Source: Baylisascaris procyonis
Taxonomy: Eukaryota > Nematoda > Chromadorea > Rhabditida > Ascarididae
Assembly: GCA_037389465.1 (NCBI GenBank)
Contig: JAZARR010000213.1
Span: 5,686,501 to 5,750,500, forward strand
Length of the DNA stretch: 64,000 nucleotides
Direction: 5' to 3'
Positions 38,304 to 53,112 of this stretch are shown one piece after another (position 1 is the first letter of the stretch; each line of letters begins with the position of its first letter). The notes beneath the pieces are model-generated. The model had not been told where the DNA came from. It saw only the letters and a list, made by a program, of their open reading frames with translations, and did no database searches. The position numbers and the translations under genes are program-made.

Positions 38304-41300
38304 ATGACGGAAGCGGCTATGGCTGAGATGAATTTCGAACGTTCTCACCTGCGAGAAAGACGATCGAGGCGCAATTCCGTTCCTCCACAAGCAGAAGTAT
38401 ACCGCAGATTTCGGCAACACGAGTCGGATCCTCCACTTACAAAAGGAAGTCGCGGTAGGTAAATGATGATATCAAGTGTTCTGTGTCACATGCATTTGCT
38501 AGCAGAAATGGGAGGTCGTAAGCGCCGGCTTGTAACTGCTTGCCAAGGTTACCATCTATCTGTGACTACATCACATTCTTTTCGAAGGGGATGGACAGCG
38601 ATTGGATGCAGATGCAAAGCTCATTTTGTAATAAGTTTAACGGTTTATTTAGGCGCTTTTGTTTAACGCTCGTGTGACTAAAAAAATGATCGCTTTAAGC
38701 AATAGTTAGACATTCCTTTCAACTTTATGGTGCATCCACAAGTCATATACCATATTTTTGCGATATTCAACATACTTGCCGGACTAATGTTATGACCGCT
38801 CAAATTGTGTTAATTACTCCTGCGTGATATCTCAGTTCACACCTATTAGTATTTGCATCTATTCCTCTTCCTCGGAAACAAGTCTCCATATATACATTAT
38901 ATACACATATATATCCCTATCAGCTAAAACCATGTAAAAATTACTAAAATTAGTGGAAAATCGGGTGCTGATATATTTCTGTTATGTGCTTATACTCAGT
39001 TTACTTTATCATTAATGCGGTTAGATGTGTTGATCTTTGAATGTTGTGTCCTTCTTAGTGATGGACTATATTTGTGTAATCCATACTGGTGTTGTGCGAT
39101 GATTGAAATGCTTCGAAAACTTTTCCTTCGCTTTTTTAGATACTTTTTTTTTCTGCTCTCTGTTGACCCTCCTTTATCGATGTTACGTGAATATAATGTC
39201 ATCCATGGGTTTTGATATTCCCAATGCGAACCTCAACATCACCTCCCGTCCTCTCTCCTACTCTTCTGGAATTATGAATTCTCTCAACTTATCATCCAGC
39301 ATTTTTTGCTTTTTTCAACCCTTACTTCTACGTTAGGCCATTATTCTTAAATAAAACAATGAGTAATTTTAAAGTTTATTTTTCTTTCAAATCGCTACAC
39401 TTGTTTGGAATCGCTGTGATTGTTTACAGATGATAGCTTCATAGCGGAGCGCCATTTGAACGATGAGGAATATTCCAGTGACCAGAGAGTACTTCATATC
39501 GGTAATGCCATGTTGAACAACGACGATAAACCAAATGAACTCAATCGTTGTCACAATTGGTCAACGTTTTTCGAATCACAATCCGTTGAAGTCGCGAAAA
39601 GTGCAGATTTTCGTTCTGTTGACAGTCGGTTTGTTTAATACTTTCCATTTCTTTGTGTTTCAAATTCGGCTGGCAGCAATAGGTTAACGGGAAGGCTGGA
39701 TGCTTGATTGATAGGAAAGGGAGCTGTTCAATCGACACCTCATACCCTTTTTCTATTCTGCCCAAACTTTCATCTCTGGAGAAGGAAATATCAGCTTTTG
39801 GAACACTTCAAGCTGCTATGCTATTAACCATCGAAAACATATATTGAATAATTCTAAACTCGGTGGATTTTTTTTCAGAGGTGAACTAGTAATTCACTTC
39901 ACATTTCAATGGTAAACCTATTGGCGACAACGGGAAGGGAGAAGAATCTAGTCGTTTTTATGCGCTTTTGCAAAATTTTCCTCCAACACATTATGAAAGC
40001 GATCTATCCTTCAGATGTTTTTCATTTCTGACTATGAAGTGAATATATTAAACAAAAGATTTGAAGCTGCCTTTAAACAAGCAGACGATTTTTCTTCTAA
40101 CGTTGTTTAAATGTAATTCATGGGTTGAGGGAATTCTTCGATCAGTCGCTTTCGCAGTAAAACACGTTTTCTGTTTTGTTTTGTTTTTTTTTTGAATAAT
40201 AAGGTAGCCAATGGACATATTGAAGTGAAATATAAAAGTACATATCATGGCTTTTTCTTAACCTACTTCCATGTTTGCAAAAAGAGAGAAAAATTCTCTC
40301 AATTTTGGGGTTTGATTGACTAATACGCTTGCAAGTTGCGTGGTCAGTTTCTGTGCTATAACATATTCTTTTGTTCTTATTAATTCGAACTTTCTCACAT
40401 TCGAGAGGAGTGTCTGCTCGAATCTCGGCTCCGTCGACTTATGAAACTTAATCAGTTCGAATCTCCTAACTAGACAGAAAATGGTTTTGTTCAAAGATTT
40501 CCCAGCATCGCTAGAAGCCCGTACATGCAAAATAGAGTTTAATTGCAACTTTTTCAGTGAGAGCACTAATCAGAGAGCGATTGAAACGATCCGATGTCCA
40601 TGTGGGATTGCTCACAACAATAACGTTCATGTGAAGTGCATGCGAGTGGACAAGGGATATCCATATGCGATGAGTGGTAGGAAATATGCAGCAGAAATAT
40701 TCAAAGTGGGTATATTTAGTGAATTGTCTTCGCTTTTAAGCAGAACATTTTTATACGCTCATAATAAAGAGCATTGTGTTTCGACTATAAATAAACAGTC
40801 GGACCAAGACTATAGCCCCAGGGCTTCAGTGTAGATTGCTTCTGAGCATGTGAATGCTTTATGTTTAATGTTTACTAAGAGAGCATTAAATTCGCTTTTT
40901 AATTGAAAAATTATGAATATATTGAAGGGTGCGATGACAATGCCAACCTGTTCTTGGGCGGGTTTTTTTTTGAATTTTTCGTCGCAGTAAGTGAAGAGTA
41001 ATGGTCGATCCGTTTCAGACAAAAAAAGACCGCTTGTAAATGAGCGATCGCTTGGAAATTGTAAAAGCACCTCAATATGCACCCCTCCGCTCCCCTCTCC
41101 TTTCACGAATGTGCCATTGCGACCACTTTTTGGCTATGGCTACTTTTGCCAACTTTCATTTTCTTTTGAAAGCGTTCTATATGGAAATGGTATAATTATT
41201 GTTTGAGCTTTGAAGTTTATCTCGATTCTTCTTTGCATCATATTCCTAATTTCTAAGGTATAGACTTTATGAGAAGTCGATGTTCTTGCATTCAAGAGGG

Positions 41301-44300
41301 AATGCTTAAATAGTGTCACAGACGATTACGGTAAAGTGCATCAAAGAAGAAACATTACTGTCAAAACTTCCTGTTTTTCGAGAAGAGCTTTTTTGCATTT
41401 AGATAGTGTAGATGTGTATGAATTTTGCCGTTGGCACGTTATCTCTGAAAGGTAAACGTTTTGAATTTTAATTGCCCTCTCTAAGATGCCATCTCCTGGT
41501 TGTTCTTTTCTCCATAACGAATGCCAGGAGTGAAAGAGGCCTGCTGACTCGCTTATGCGGCCGCATATTGGAGGTGGTACTGGCGCATTTATTATGGGGA
41601 TGCTTTAGTTTAATTGCAGAAATGGGGATCTCAAGAGCATTTAAGGGCTTATTTTATTAATCATGTTAAAGGATTATTTGCTGGTTGCATTGCACCAACC
41701 ATAATGTTTTGCAGGGAATGAAAGATGCGCAACGATACGAACACCATTATTACGACATACCGACAGGAAGGGTATGCGGATCAGTTAAAATTTTTAGTGA
41801 TTGTTTGATTAGTCATCACTATTAATTGACTAACACTTAAGTTCCTTTTTATGAGCTTATGCAAATTTGCACACTCGCCCATTGTGTCGGCGTTTTATAT
41901 GTGCATATATGTGTATATGTTTATCTCTTTGCCCATTGTCTGAATCGCGACGAGTTGTTGAAATCGAAAGCTACGCAATTAAATGGGTCTGACATTCATT
42001 ATTGAATCACCTTCATCTCTGACATTCATATTAAGCTACAAACTCAAGACCGATTCACTCGTCCACACGATCGCGGCTAAAAATTTGCATATCTTTTGCA
42101 GCAGATCGTTTTTTTTTTTTGAAGATTTCTGCGAGTGATCAGATTTAATGAAACTTAGGTGTATTATTGCGCACATTTCTTTTATGATCAGTTTATGAGA
42201 TTCGTTAGTGTGGTGAGTAAAATCGCAAGGGCACACATCTGTTTTATCTGTTAGTCGGAATGCCGAATGATTTGAACTGGGGAGTAGTTGAAGCTTGGAG
42301 TAATTGCTGTAGCTCAAATGGACTATGAAGTGGATCTTTGTTTAGCAGAAATTGGAACTGTTGCTGTAACGCAATGGACTTATTTAAATAATGCTATAAT
42401 TTTAGAGAATTGTAAATATTTTCTTATATTAAAATTGAAGTTTTTTTAATAGGCAAATGAGATGTGTGGAAATGAAAACATTCAAAAATGTGGCATGAAC
42501 GATGAAGACGATTATGAGCATATATTCACGAGTTATGCCGAAATCGATACCACATTCTCTAGACGCTATACTAATGACGTCAAAATTCGTCACGGCTTTA
42601 ACGCTAATGGAAATGAGAGAAAACATTGGTCTGCAGGTAAGAGGTGACGTCGATGCATAGGTGGGGAGTGTTGTTGGTATATAAGTGAGATAGATAAAAG
42701 GCAGTTTTCATTGTAGTGACTTCTCTCAAGTATTCGGTATCATGCTGTGGAGCAATAGCATATTATTTTCCAGTTTTGTTCATTGCAATCACCCTAATTC
42801 CTCGTTAAATGAATTGGTGGGATGCTGCAAATGAGGGGTACTTCAAACGTGGTCCACATTAATCGCTATAGTGCATAAACTTATATCATCACCGGACTCC
42901 CCGGGGTAGTCGACTGGAGACTAATGAATCAGGTCTATAGCCTATGATTGTGGCAGAGGCAGACTATGTCAACATGCTTTTTCTCCATTTTACGTTCCTG
43001 GCGTAGGCAAACCTTCTATATTAGTTAACAGAGTAAATAGAGGAAGAGGGTGCCGCACGCTTTGAGTCCTCCAAAATGGTTCCTCATGACCTTTGGTTCG
43101 CAAATTGTAATGTGCTTAGTTTCTCGGCGTCCACAAGTGAAGAGCCACCTTTGGCAGTCTGCATGGTTAACATCCCTTTTTTGTTGTTCGTTGAAGGTCA
43201 ACTTAAAAATAATCCACTGAAAAACCTGATGCGTTGAACACAAGCGTAAAAATTTGTACGTTTTGGGCGAAGGTTCATGACCATGGGGTTGGAGATTATA
43301 AGACAGCCACCTGGCTGGTGTGGTCTTGGCAGGCATCATTTATTACAGAGATCACGTCCGCGCGAAGCACATTGGTTAATCTCAACAATTTTTAGAGTAT
43401 GGTACGACTACCACGTTTGATGATAGAACAACGCGTAACATTGCTGATGTGGATAGACATGCAGTGTCGGCTTGCAAGGTATGAGTGACACTGCATGATC
43501 GTTTATTTTTGGATTCATAAACGAAGTTGTTACTTCGGTTTTTGTACTTTTATTCCTGAATTGCAGTATTTAAAAAGCGGATCTAAATTATTGCAGCTAA
43601 AGCTAAGGACAAATTAAAGACGAGGCTACAGCCAACTTTCATGCTTCAAAATCCTCACTGTGGAGTTATCTCCGTCGTGCTTCCATCTCGACAGTCACCA
43701 AAAATATAGGATTGCGTACTTACAGTGGCATTAAACATTCGAATCTCTGAAATCTAATTCGAATGAGTCCAGAGAGTTTCTCTGTCCCATATTGGGTGAG
43801 AGGGGTTTCCTTTTGGATGGAGTGTTCTTCCAAGCCAAAATTCCAAGTAGTAGGTTAAGTGTGCAGTACTTAATGATTTACCTTTGTGATATTTAGCACT
43901 AGAGTGTTTAATCGTTTTTTACCGTGTTGTTAAGCTCAGTGTTATTTGTCTTGGCAATAGGCTCTCCCTTAGTGACAGTTTTGCATTTGGTGATTTGATG
44001 AAGAGAAACAAGCAGATCAAGTGAACATCAACCTCAGCGATCGTCGTATGTGAATATATTCTGCTTTTTACTTTGGTGCCTTAAAGGCAGCTGCTATAAG
44101 CTCACCTATTGTTATATTCTTAGCTGGACTTTCTCTTCAATTTGTTTTGAAAAGGATAGAGATGACAAAAGGAAGGGGGAAGCTAACGGGTTAGTTGACA
44201 AACTGATAGTATGAGGGATTCAGTGATTTATTTATTTCCATATCTCTGTTTAAATGAAGGTAAAATTCATGACTTTGTCTGAACTCATTGACTTGCTGAT

Positions 44301-47300
44301 CCTGAATTTGAGTTGATTGAACTTTTTTTAAAGACTCCAGTATGTCGAGAATTTCCATCCGATGATAATCGTTCGATTACTGTCACTACACCAATCCGTT
44401 ATTCTCCAGCAACTTTCAGTTCGCCTCCACCTGCAGGAGAGAGGGTTGCTGTCTACGAGCGTAAGGTTGCTTTCTTCAACAATTTCCAATATTTATATAA
44501 TTTTTGCAATCAAATCACACCTAGGTTGTCAAAGAAGAAGTCGAGGGTTTGGAAGAGTGACTTCGAAGTGCGAATTGCATTCAGATGGAATATAAGCACA
44601 GGAGGTCGAAAGTTTCAGAAATTTCAAAGAAAAGTCATCTGAAGATGCAAATTTTTTGATGCGGTTTTATCAGCGTAATTGCAACAGTGGCTCTTTTAAG
44701 TGAGGGCCTGCAAGGTTTCTTTTCAATAACAACTGTTAATGTTACGTTACATCATTTTAATCAGCAACATCTCTACAGAATCAACATTGCAGTAATATGA
44801 ACGTATTTTTAAATTATTTGATAGTTGCATAAGGCATATATTTTCCGTGGAATTTAAATATTAATGTGAGTCGTTGGCGGTCATTTTGCAATGTTTAGCT
44901 CATCGTCTTCGAATTGCATAATAGCTTATAAGCAGCCATCGTGGTCATGCGATTGATATCGACCGATCGTTACGATTAGCGCTCGCAAACCTTTTTATCT
45001 CAGAAGATCGATTGGTTGACTGTTGGAACTAATCATCTAAGTAGTGCAATAATGAAATTGGCCACAGTGGATGGCCTTGTAAATATTCGCATGCGAATTC
45101 AATTGCGAATATTCCGTATTGAAATCATTGCAGTAGTTAGGGATGCCCAAAGTGAAGGGATTGATAACTAATTGTTTATGATGTTCGGATGCGAATGGAA
45201 AGTATTGGCAGATTTTGACAGCGATTGATATTCTTGCAAATTTTCAGGAGACGGGTAATTTGCTGCAAAGTAAAAGAGATGCGGTGACGCGTGATCCAGT
45301 GGCTACTTCTACTCCAGTTGATGGATCGCCACCTACGATGGTGCATTCGGTTGGTGATTCACCAAGTCGTATGCTTAATCGTAGTGGTATCTCAACGATA
45401 ACAGCATCCACGATTTGCGACCCAAATTTTGAACAGAACTATATAGCCGAGATAAAGGTTCATTTTGATTATTTATGAGGATTTCTCCGTTTTTTGAATG
45501 ATTTTTTTAATTATTAATGTGCAAGATGTTGCACTCTTTATCGACGAACTTATAATAAACACATAGGAAAGGGATTCGTTAATATATCTAGCTATAGTTG
45601 TTAGTCTCTACAAAAATCACATAGTAAACACCGGTAATCGATACCCTATCTATCGACTGCAGTATCGTAAGTACCTGAATATTACAGAACTTCCAGTTTT
45701 TCAATCGCATTTCATCCAGTGAACTGCTCAATGCTTGAAAGACGCCTCCAATTGTAAAGTTATGTTTGGTGAACTTGAGGCTGAAGTATAGCAGTTGAAA
45801 TTTTCGGCCATTCGGTCGAGCAATACACATTATTAAAGAGGTGTTGGTACCAATATTCAGTTAAATATATATTTGGGTAGTATTGCGGCATTTATTGTGC
45901 ACTGTTAATATTTTCCAATGTGTTGATAGATTGAAAGGGGTAAATGACATGGCAGCTATATAGATTCCTTACAGACGTTACAGAATGTTCTTCATTGTGG
46001 GACCGTTGGTCCGAACCGCACAAAAGAGTTTTTGATCGGTTGTTTTGAATTTTTGATTGAATAATCTGATCGCAACTCGTTCTTGAGGTAGTGAAAATTG
46101 TTTTAAGAGGATAGTGATATTAACTGAATGCTTATATGGGGAGTCTGCTTTCCAATATGCTCAGTGTTGTGTTTATTTGGTGATCTCTCAATGAGGGAAT
46201 GAATATCTCTCGACTAGAACAGAGAAATTGAACTGTTTCATGTGATGTGTTGTTTGATTTTCGAGTATGAATTTCAGCGCTTAAACGAGGGCATATTAAT
46301 CCAAGAAGAACGCCTTTCACAAGCGATCGTTGCACTTGCTCACGCTAAAAATTTCAGCAGCAATTATGGCACACTTGCTGAGGTATTCTGCTTTAAGTAT
46401 TTTATCGCATGCCTCTTTATGAAAAATTCAATACTGCTGCAGATTAGTTACTGCAAAGCTTATCAAGTTTTTCAGTTTTCGCAGGAAATTTCAAACCTGC
46501 CAGTTTGATGGTGGATGGGGGAGATAGTTTTGACTCTTTCTCTGCTTTCTGAAAATCTTGTTTGCCGTATCAAATGTAGTATCTTTGTTGTTGTATTCGA
46601 TTGTCATGCGCAACTTCACCGATCATTCAGAAGTGTGCGATGTTTACGTTAAACTGGCTGTGTAAGCAAATGTGGATATAGGCTAGGAGCCTAGCGCGAC
46701 ATGAACTTTAAAGTCGCACCGTTCAGACCTGTCGGCGCGAGTTTTAAAGAACAATGATGTAATGACGCCTGGCAGCAGACTTTATTGCAAAGCCAGGTAG
46801 TTACGCAAAAATTGAGCCAGAAAGTGCTTCATCTAGCAGTCACTTGTAGAACAAATTTGCATCGCGAATTTTTAGGCATACTTAAGTGCATATAACTCCT
46901 AGAAGGAGAACATTTGAGCCGACTCTTGAATGAGGTGTTCGTTATCTTCACAAATACATCGATGCAATCATAGTTTACTTCTTTCGTGTGTCGAAACTGC
47001 CTGACGGGCAGATATGCGCGCACGCATTTGCATCTATGCACTTATGTCATATCGTTGTGAAGGAATTTCTTGTTAGAATTCACAAAGGGCAATTGAAGAT
47101 ATATTGCAACGATAGAAATCAACTAAAGGTATATGAAATATAATGGGAATGAGAGCGAATTGTGGAAATCTATAAATGAAAAAATTGACATTTTTTTGCG
47201 TCACTCATTATGCCGTAGTGATGTGATCGCTCACCAGTCTTGAGTTTGATTCACAGTCGTTTAATCTTGGCATAAATATCTCCTTCAAAAATGCAACACA

Positions 47301-50300
47301 GGAGATTATAACATGCGCGCTTTGAGAAAAAGTAATAGGCCAAATAGGTTTTTGCAGTGATACTGGAGTTAAAATATAGTGAGATGAACGAGGGTGTCTC
47401 TATGCAGTCGGTATTATCTAGGATTTTATTATTGTTTTGCCTTTGAGAGTTCTTTATGACCTCGTGGAATTAGAAGGTTTTGATAGAGAAATGTTGCATT
47501 AGGTGAAGGATCGGAATAAGAAATAGTCATGCGATTTTTGAAATCGGTAATGGATATCGAGATAAGTTATGCAAGACATCGTTTAAGCCCATATGATCTT
47601 GAGTTGCCTAATTTTGGTACTGCCTATTTTGTTCCCCTCTCTTAATGACCTAAAATTCCCTGAAATTGCATGATTTGTTTGTTTTCAGCTTTGCGCACAT
47701 CGTGAATTATTGTTATGTCGTGAACGCCATGCAGTTTTTCATCGTGAATTGGAGCGTGTCAAGATGTTGCATCTTATTAAGAAACGAATCCCACAATTGT
47801 CGCCGAAAATGCAGAGCACTTTTGAAGTACTCTCGATCGTTGTCTATCTCAACCGTAATTTCTCTATTAGAAGCTCTGGTGAAAGTTAGTCCAAACTATT
47901 CTAACTCTCACTTTCGATTCGTTGTGAAATTCAAACATATTATCCGCTTAATAAAACAAAGATGAGCAGTCGTTATCATAACACCAAATATTGATGCCAA
48001 TTTTCGGAGATTTTCCGTATTTCTTAATATAATGCACCAGTGTGAAAGCTATAGCTATAGGCAATGTAATTTAGATGTCACTCTTATTATAGGAATAACA
48101 GTAAATTGTAAAATAATGCCACTAGTATAAAAGCGTAACGACAGCTCCCTTCGAATTGTGCAATCGGGGTGATAAGTAAAGATATCATTTCACTATGCTT
48201 GCGGGGGTTTCCGTTCTGGCGTGTTGCCGTTTAAAATGGGAAAAAATTACCAACGAATATCAGTTATGAGGCATCTTTGGTGCATTGCGCAGCCTGTGCG
48301 GAAAATATAATCGTCACCTGTTTTTATCTATTGTGAAGAATTGTTGCGGTTTTTTTCGATTTTGCGATAAATTTTTCGCCATAGATGTCAGCGGTTATTA
48401 GCTTATTAAGTAATGATTGGTTTTTATGTGGTCACTATTCACTGGTTTATATTAGTGGGCATAATGTTTATATTCGATGGTCAATTATTAAGACCTAGTT
48501 GCCTTTGTCCTTCATTATCATAATTGAATGAAGACACAACTAGGAAAAATTCTGGCCTAAATTTAGCCGCAACAATCGAATTCCTTAAATTTTAGTAATT
48601 TTCCAACGATTTCGCCAAACACGACGAGTTGTGGGACTTTTTTTTCCAAAAATATTGTGCATAGCTATATTGCTTTTCTCCTCTATTTATTACGTACCGA
48701 TTGATTAGGAAGTAAGGAGTGACCTGGAGAGCAAAGTTTTGGTGCATTTAATCGTTTGTATTTCTTATTTATGTGTAATATTCTTAATGGTCGGTTGCCA
48801 TTATGAGGAGTTGGAATGAAAGTGGTTGAAATTTGGCAACCGATAATGTCATTATAATTTATGCTTTTCGTTATGTTAATGGTATTGTAACATTCCGAAC
48901 ATCGATTCGCAAATAAATTGTCGTTAATTCAATTCGTCACTCTTTACATTATGCAAATTTTATCGTGCATCACTGAGCGTGATGTATATTAGGTATATAT
49001 TCATGTAAAAATTAAAAACGGTGAACTTTCAGGGGATGCATACGCATTCTTGGCTCTATTGAAAGCAGCTGATCAGGTGGATGCCACAGAGGCAGTTACA
49101 CCAATTGGCGGTCGAACGATGCGAGTCAATACTGTCCAGTTCAATGGTCATATTCAATTTACTAATATGCCACTCGATTTTACTGTCACTGTAGAAATAT
49201 ATGCCTTGGTTTGTGCTTATGTTATTTAATATATGAGATGAATCCGAAGTCCTTGCTATTCTTTTCATAGTCCTGTGCAGCTACAAGTGCATACTGAAAC
49301 CATTTCTTTTGTTTGGCTGGTGTTAATATCGAAATCCTCAGATTAACGTTTCGGAGTGCATCAGTGTCAACCTCAAGGAACGAAGGTGAGAGGGGAGCGG
49401 GAAGGGGAAGTACTGATTGGGCTAGTAGCCATAGATCACATTCCGAACGCGCTAAAGGGATTGAGCGTTTTACTGTATGCTATGGATTATAGTTGTCAGT
49501 GGTGATTGATAAATGTTCCTTTTTTTGTGATGAGTGATATAGCTGAGTGTCGACTATTGAATTCTTTGAATCGATTACTATTTTACTGCTTATCCGGCAA
49601 ACTGTAAATTTCAGCAGTTACCGAGCGCACTTGAAGAAATTCAACGACAACAGACGATGTGGGAAGTTGAATTTTGAGTTGGCATCATCTGATGCTGCTA
49701 AATAGGGTTCATTTAATGCACTTTCAAATGCATTTCTAAAACGTTTTATATCTGTGTCCATCTAAAAGGATCGTCCTTATACGTATGTGTTTCGACTCGG
49801 CGGTCGTGTCCTTAACAACTTTCACCAACTTTATAATGAATTATAATCGTTTAAAATTGCCAAAGATGTTTGACATTGGAAGGCGTTTACGTCCATCAGC
49901 TTACGAAATGATCCCTTTGCAGTTTCTCACGAATGGCCAGTTCAGTTAAGTTGTGAATGCATAATTGTGGACGTTTTTTTTGCTGGTAATTAGTCACGCT
50001 GGTTGGTCTTGTGGGCTGAATTATAAAGGCGCATGTCACGCGAGCTAGATGGCGCAAATTCTTGCTTGTATCTGTTTCGATCAGTTCATAGCATATTCCT
50101 TACCCATGTATTTGCTGGAGAGCGTAAAGTTCTTAGTAACGGTTGCAGAAAATGTATGAGACAAAGCGTCAAGATGAACGCCACTGTGCTATGCTCAGGA
50201 ACAAAGCGAAATCGCTATTGAACCCAAATATTTGTGTTGGTGAGTTGTTTGTTCTCTGCCGGAAGTTAAATTTGAAACTGAATTCTGCGTAACGATTGCA

Positions 50301-53112
50301 TTACTTGCCTATTCGATAAATTGTTTTGGTTTATTTCAGTGGGAGTCTCGAATCGGCGTATTCGTAAATAATATCAAATTCATCCTCGTTCTTCCTTCTT
50401 CCTCCTTTTTTGTGCAATAATCACGTATATAGTGTAAAACCTTCCACATATATTATGCCGCCTTTATAGCCTACAGTTCTTTATTTTTTAATCTTTACAG
50501 CATGCTTCTTCTAATTGCTCAAGTTAACACCATTATGTTCACATATTGATCCTGAAACAAGGACAAAGCAATTGATAAATCCCATCGGACTGGTTAAAAG
50601 AAGTAGGGATGTTGATGGACGTTGGCATAAAAGGAGAGGATGGGCACTTAAAAAATGAAAAAGTTATGAGGAAGGATGGAATGAAGATTTAGTAGGAATA
50701 AGGGCCTGGGAGGGGAGAGGAGGTCACTAACTAGTATCATTCGAATAATGGTGTTTGTAAAAGGCATCTATGATTATTGGTTGTAAGGGGGATGATGACT
50801 GCAAGGGGTTAAGGCTTTACTTTTAAAAATCTGTACTTCGTTGACTTTAAAAGCTTATGCGCTTACATTCTGTACGAAATTCACCGATCGGATGCAGTTG
50901 TCGAAGCAATCTTAAGTCGATAAATTGACGACGGCCGCAAAGTGAAAACAATATGACTAAGGCTTCGAACGCTCCCCCAACACACTCCGACAACCGTTAA
51001 CCAACAACATCTCCATCAAGATAACCAATGGACATCGGTGGGAATGACGAATCTAAACGACACTATAAAAGCCAGCCACGCTATCCTGGCGTGGCTACCG
51101 TTCAATCGAAAACGGAGGAGGAAATCGGCGCCGCTCCCCGCGACGCTTCCACGCTTCTACGGCATGACATTGCGGCCGACGCTACATTTCGTGCCGTAGA
51201 AGCGTGGAAGCGTCGCGGGAAGCGGCGCTGATTTCTTCCCCTGTTTTCGATTGAACGGTGGCGTAGCTTTTATAGTGTCGTTTAGACCCGTCGTTCCCAT
51301 CCGCATTTGTTGGCTATCTTGATGGGGATGCTGTTGGCTAGCGGTTGTCGGAGTGTGTTGGGGGAGCGTTCGAAGCCTTAGTCATATTGTTTTGACTTTG
51401 CGGCCGTCATGAATTTGTCGACCGAAGATTGCTTCGACAGCAGTGATGTACGCCTAACGGTTAGTTTGCATGCACTTCAAAGTGAAAAGCTTTCATTCTC
51501 CTCTTATGTTTCCTCGCTTCCTTGTTGAATCTCTTTTTATTTTAAGGGAAGCAGTCAATGAATGATGAATCGGTTGTGAGTTCATCCGAATTCACACTGT
51601 GTGGTAGAGTACTCTTGAACCGAGATACGGTTGGCACGCAACGCTTCTATCTGGAGAACGTCGAATATCCCCTCGAGGGCACTATCGAATTGAAGTCTTC
51701 GTGTACTCCCGTGCCGGCAATAATTGAGACTGGATTCAGCGGGTTTTTGGTTTGCTTTGGAACCAGTTTTCTTGAATGAGACCGTCGATATAAGACATAG
51801 TTAAGAATGAAAGAATTTGAAAAAGATATGTTTCAAATGTTTTTTTACAATGATTGAATGTCAGAATGTGGCAAAGTTATTTCGAGATTACAATATTTCC
51901 GCTGATATATTTCTGAGTCCACCTTAGTTTCGATGTTCTTTATTTCCCCACTTATTTTCTGGTTCTGGAAATTGTGTGCGTCTCTCTTTCAATTTGGTGT
52001 GGGAGTGATAATAAGAACTTGTTCAATGTGCTATAAACATTCCATAAAGAAACTATAATATTGACGTATTGGGCGATAGGCGCCATAAAATGTCAGGTCA
52101 ACAACGGGACTTTAATCGATCGTTACCTTTGTTCCACTTCATTCTGTACAATTTTGGTGTTTGATTTGATAGCGTTCCCTGTAATAGTTAAGGGCATATG
52201 TGATGGGATATGTTCACATATTGTTTAGACGATGTACGAAGTGGTGTCGAATTTGGCTTCTTGGGTTCGTTATTGGGCCGTATTGCGTCGTGGAGTGGTT
52301 CGCTTCTGGAAGTATCCCGATGATGAAGCAGCAGAGAAAACTGCAATTGCTGATATGGATTTGACGAAATGCACGAATGTAAAGGTGAAGCCAGCGTCGT
52401 TCGATGTTTGCTTCCATCCGAATGCATTCTGCGTTGATCTGCTTCTCTCGACTAGGCCATCTGTTGTGGAAAAGAAGAGGTGAGGTATTGGGCAACAATA
52501 AATAATTTTAAATAAAGTTGTTGAAGTATAAAAGTCGACTCCATCGTTTTTCATTAATCATCAATTTTTTTCATTCAGAATGACGAACTATTTAACTAAC
52601 ATATACAGCTATCTTTTCTCGAAGGTATTTCTTGCTCGCTAATTTACATGAAATTTCAGTCTTGATTTTATTTCATCGCAGCATTATATTGGACACAGTC
52701 TTTCTAAGTTCGATAATATAAAGTCTCGGTTGGGTGGTTGGATTATTGTGTTGATGTCTACCGCAATAAACGACAAAATAATAATTCATATAAAGATTAG
52801 GAACGACATTTTATTCTATATATGAGTAAAAAGATTATTTTACGTTTTTAAAAATTCGCGATATGTCAGTATTTTATGAATGAGTTTAATTTGTATTGAT
52901 TGCAGCAGCATTGAAGTTATAGGTGATATGCATATGAATCCCACTTATGGAACTTGTAATTGTGCAATTATCTAGCATTCATCTGTGCTCAGGTGTTTTT
53001 CTTAGTTGTAATCGGCTGATTTTGCAGAGTGCTTCTTTCGGCAGATACGAAGGAACAGTGTGTGGCATGGATTGATGCTATAAATGAAACACTTGCACTT
53101 CTTCGTGGATGA
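38304..53112 (+). CDS. Anillin family protein (anillin homology and PH domains), about 15 exons
   Basis: Exons: 38304-38454, 39430-39628, 40558-40705, 41715-41771, 42453-42636, 43396-43478, 44334-44460, (tentative 44525-44556), 45248-45457, 46278-46382, 47689-47884, 49033-49208, 51555-51749, 52229-52479, 53028-53112. With the tentative exon all phases close and give about 732 aa. The N-terminal half is Ser/Arg-rich and disordered. A coiled segment follows (RLNEGILIQEERLSQAIVAL, ELLLCRERHAVFHRELERVK), matching the Rho-binding helices of anillins. Then comes the C2-like anillin homology domain (LSIVVYLNRNFSI, AYAFLALLKAADQV, TNMPLDFTVTVEIYAL, YPLEGTIELKSSC) and a C-terminal PH domain (WVRYWAVLRRGVVRFWKYPD, VLLSADTKEQCVAWIDAINE). 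Anillins anchor actomyosin and septins to the cleavage furrow. The start is a choice: upstream exons may exist, and a linker exon between 49208 and 51555 (for example 49615-49665) may be missing. Confidence 0.88.
50895..51444. mobile_element. Foldback (long inverted repeat) element in an anillin intron
   Basis: The left arm (50895-51164) and right arm (51192-51444) are near-perfect reverse complements around a 27-bp centre. The outer ends read TGTCGAAGCAATCTT on the left with its complement on the right. The inner stem holds CGCGACGCTTCCACGCTTCT. The left arm carries an extra nested hairpin, AGCCACGC...GCGTGGCT, near 51079-51102. GATG flanks both ends (50891-50894, 51445-51448) and may be a 4-bp target duplication. 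There is no transposase frame, so it is a non-autonomous MITE/foldback element. The low arm divergence suggests recent insertion or ongoing arm correction. Confidence 0.8.

Noticed and set aside
43025..43339. 104-codon minus frame in an anillin intron
   Set aside because: His/Cys/Trp-rich composition, no motif and no splice partner. It may be a repeat fragment but not a supported gene.
47666..47965. Plus frame with SLSISTVISLLE resembling the start of an anillin homology domain
   Set aside because: The other frame (47689-47884) continues the upstream exon in phase and joins to 49033 to give the expected domain, so the resemblance is a coincidence of a shifted frame.
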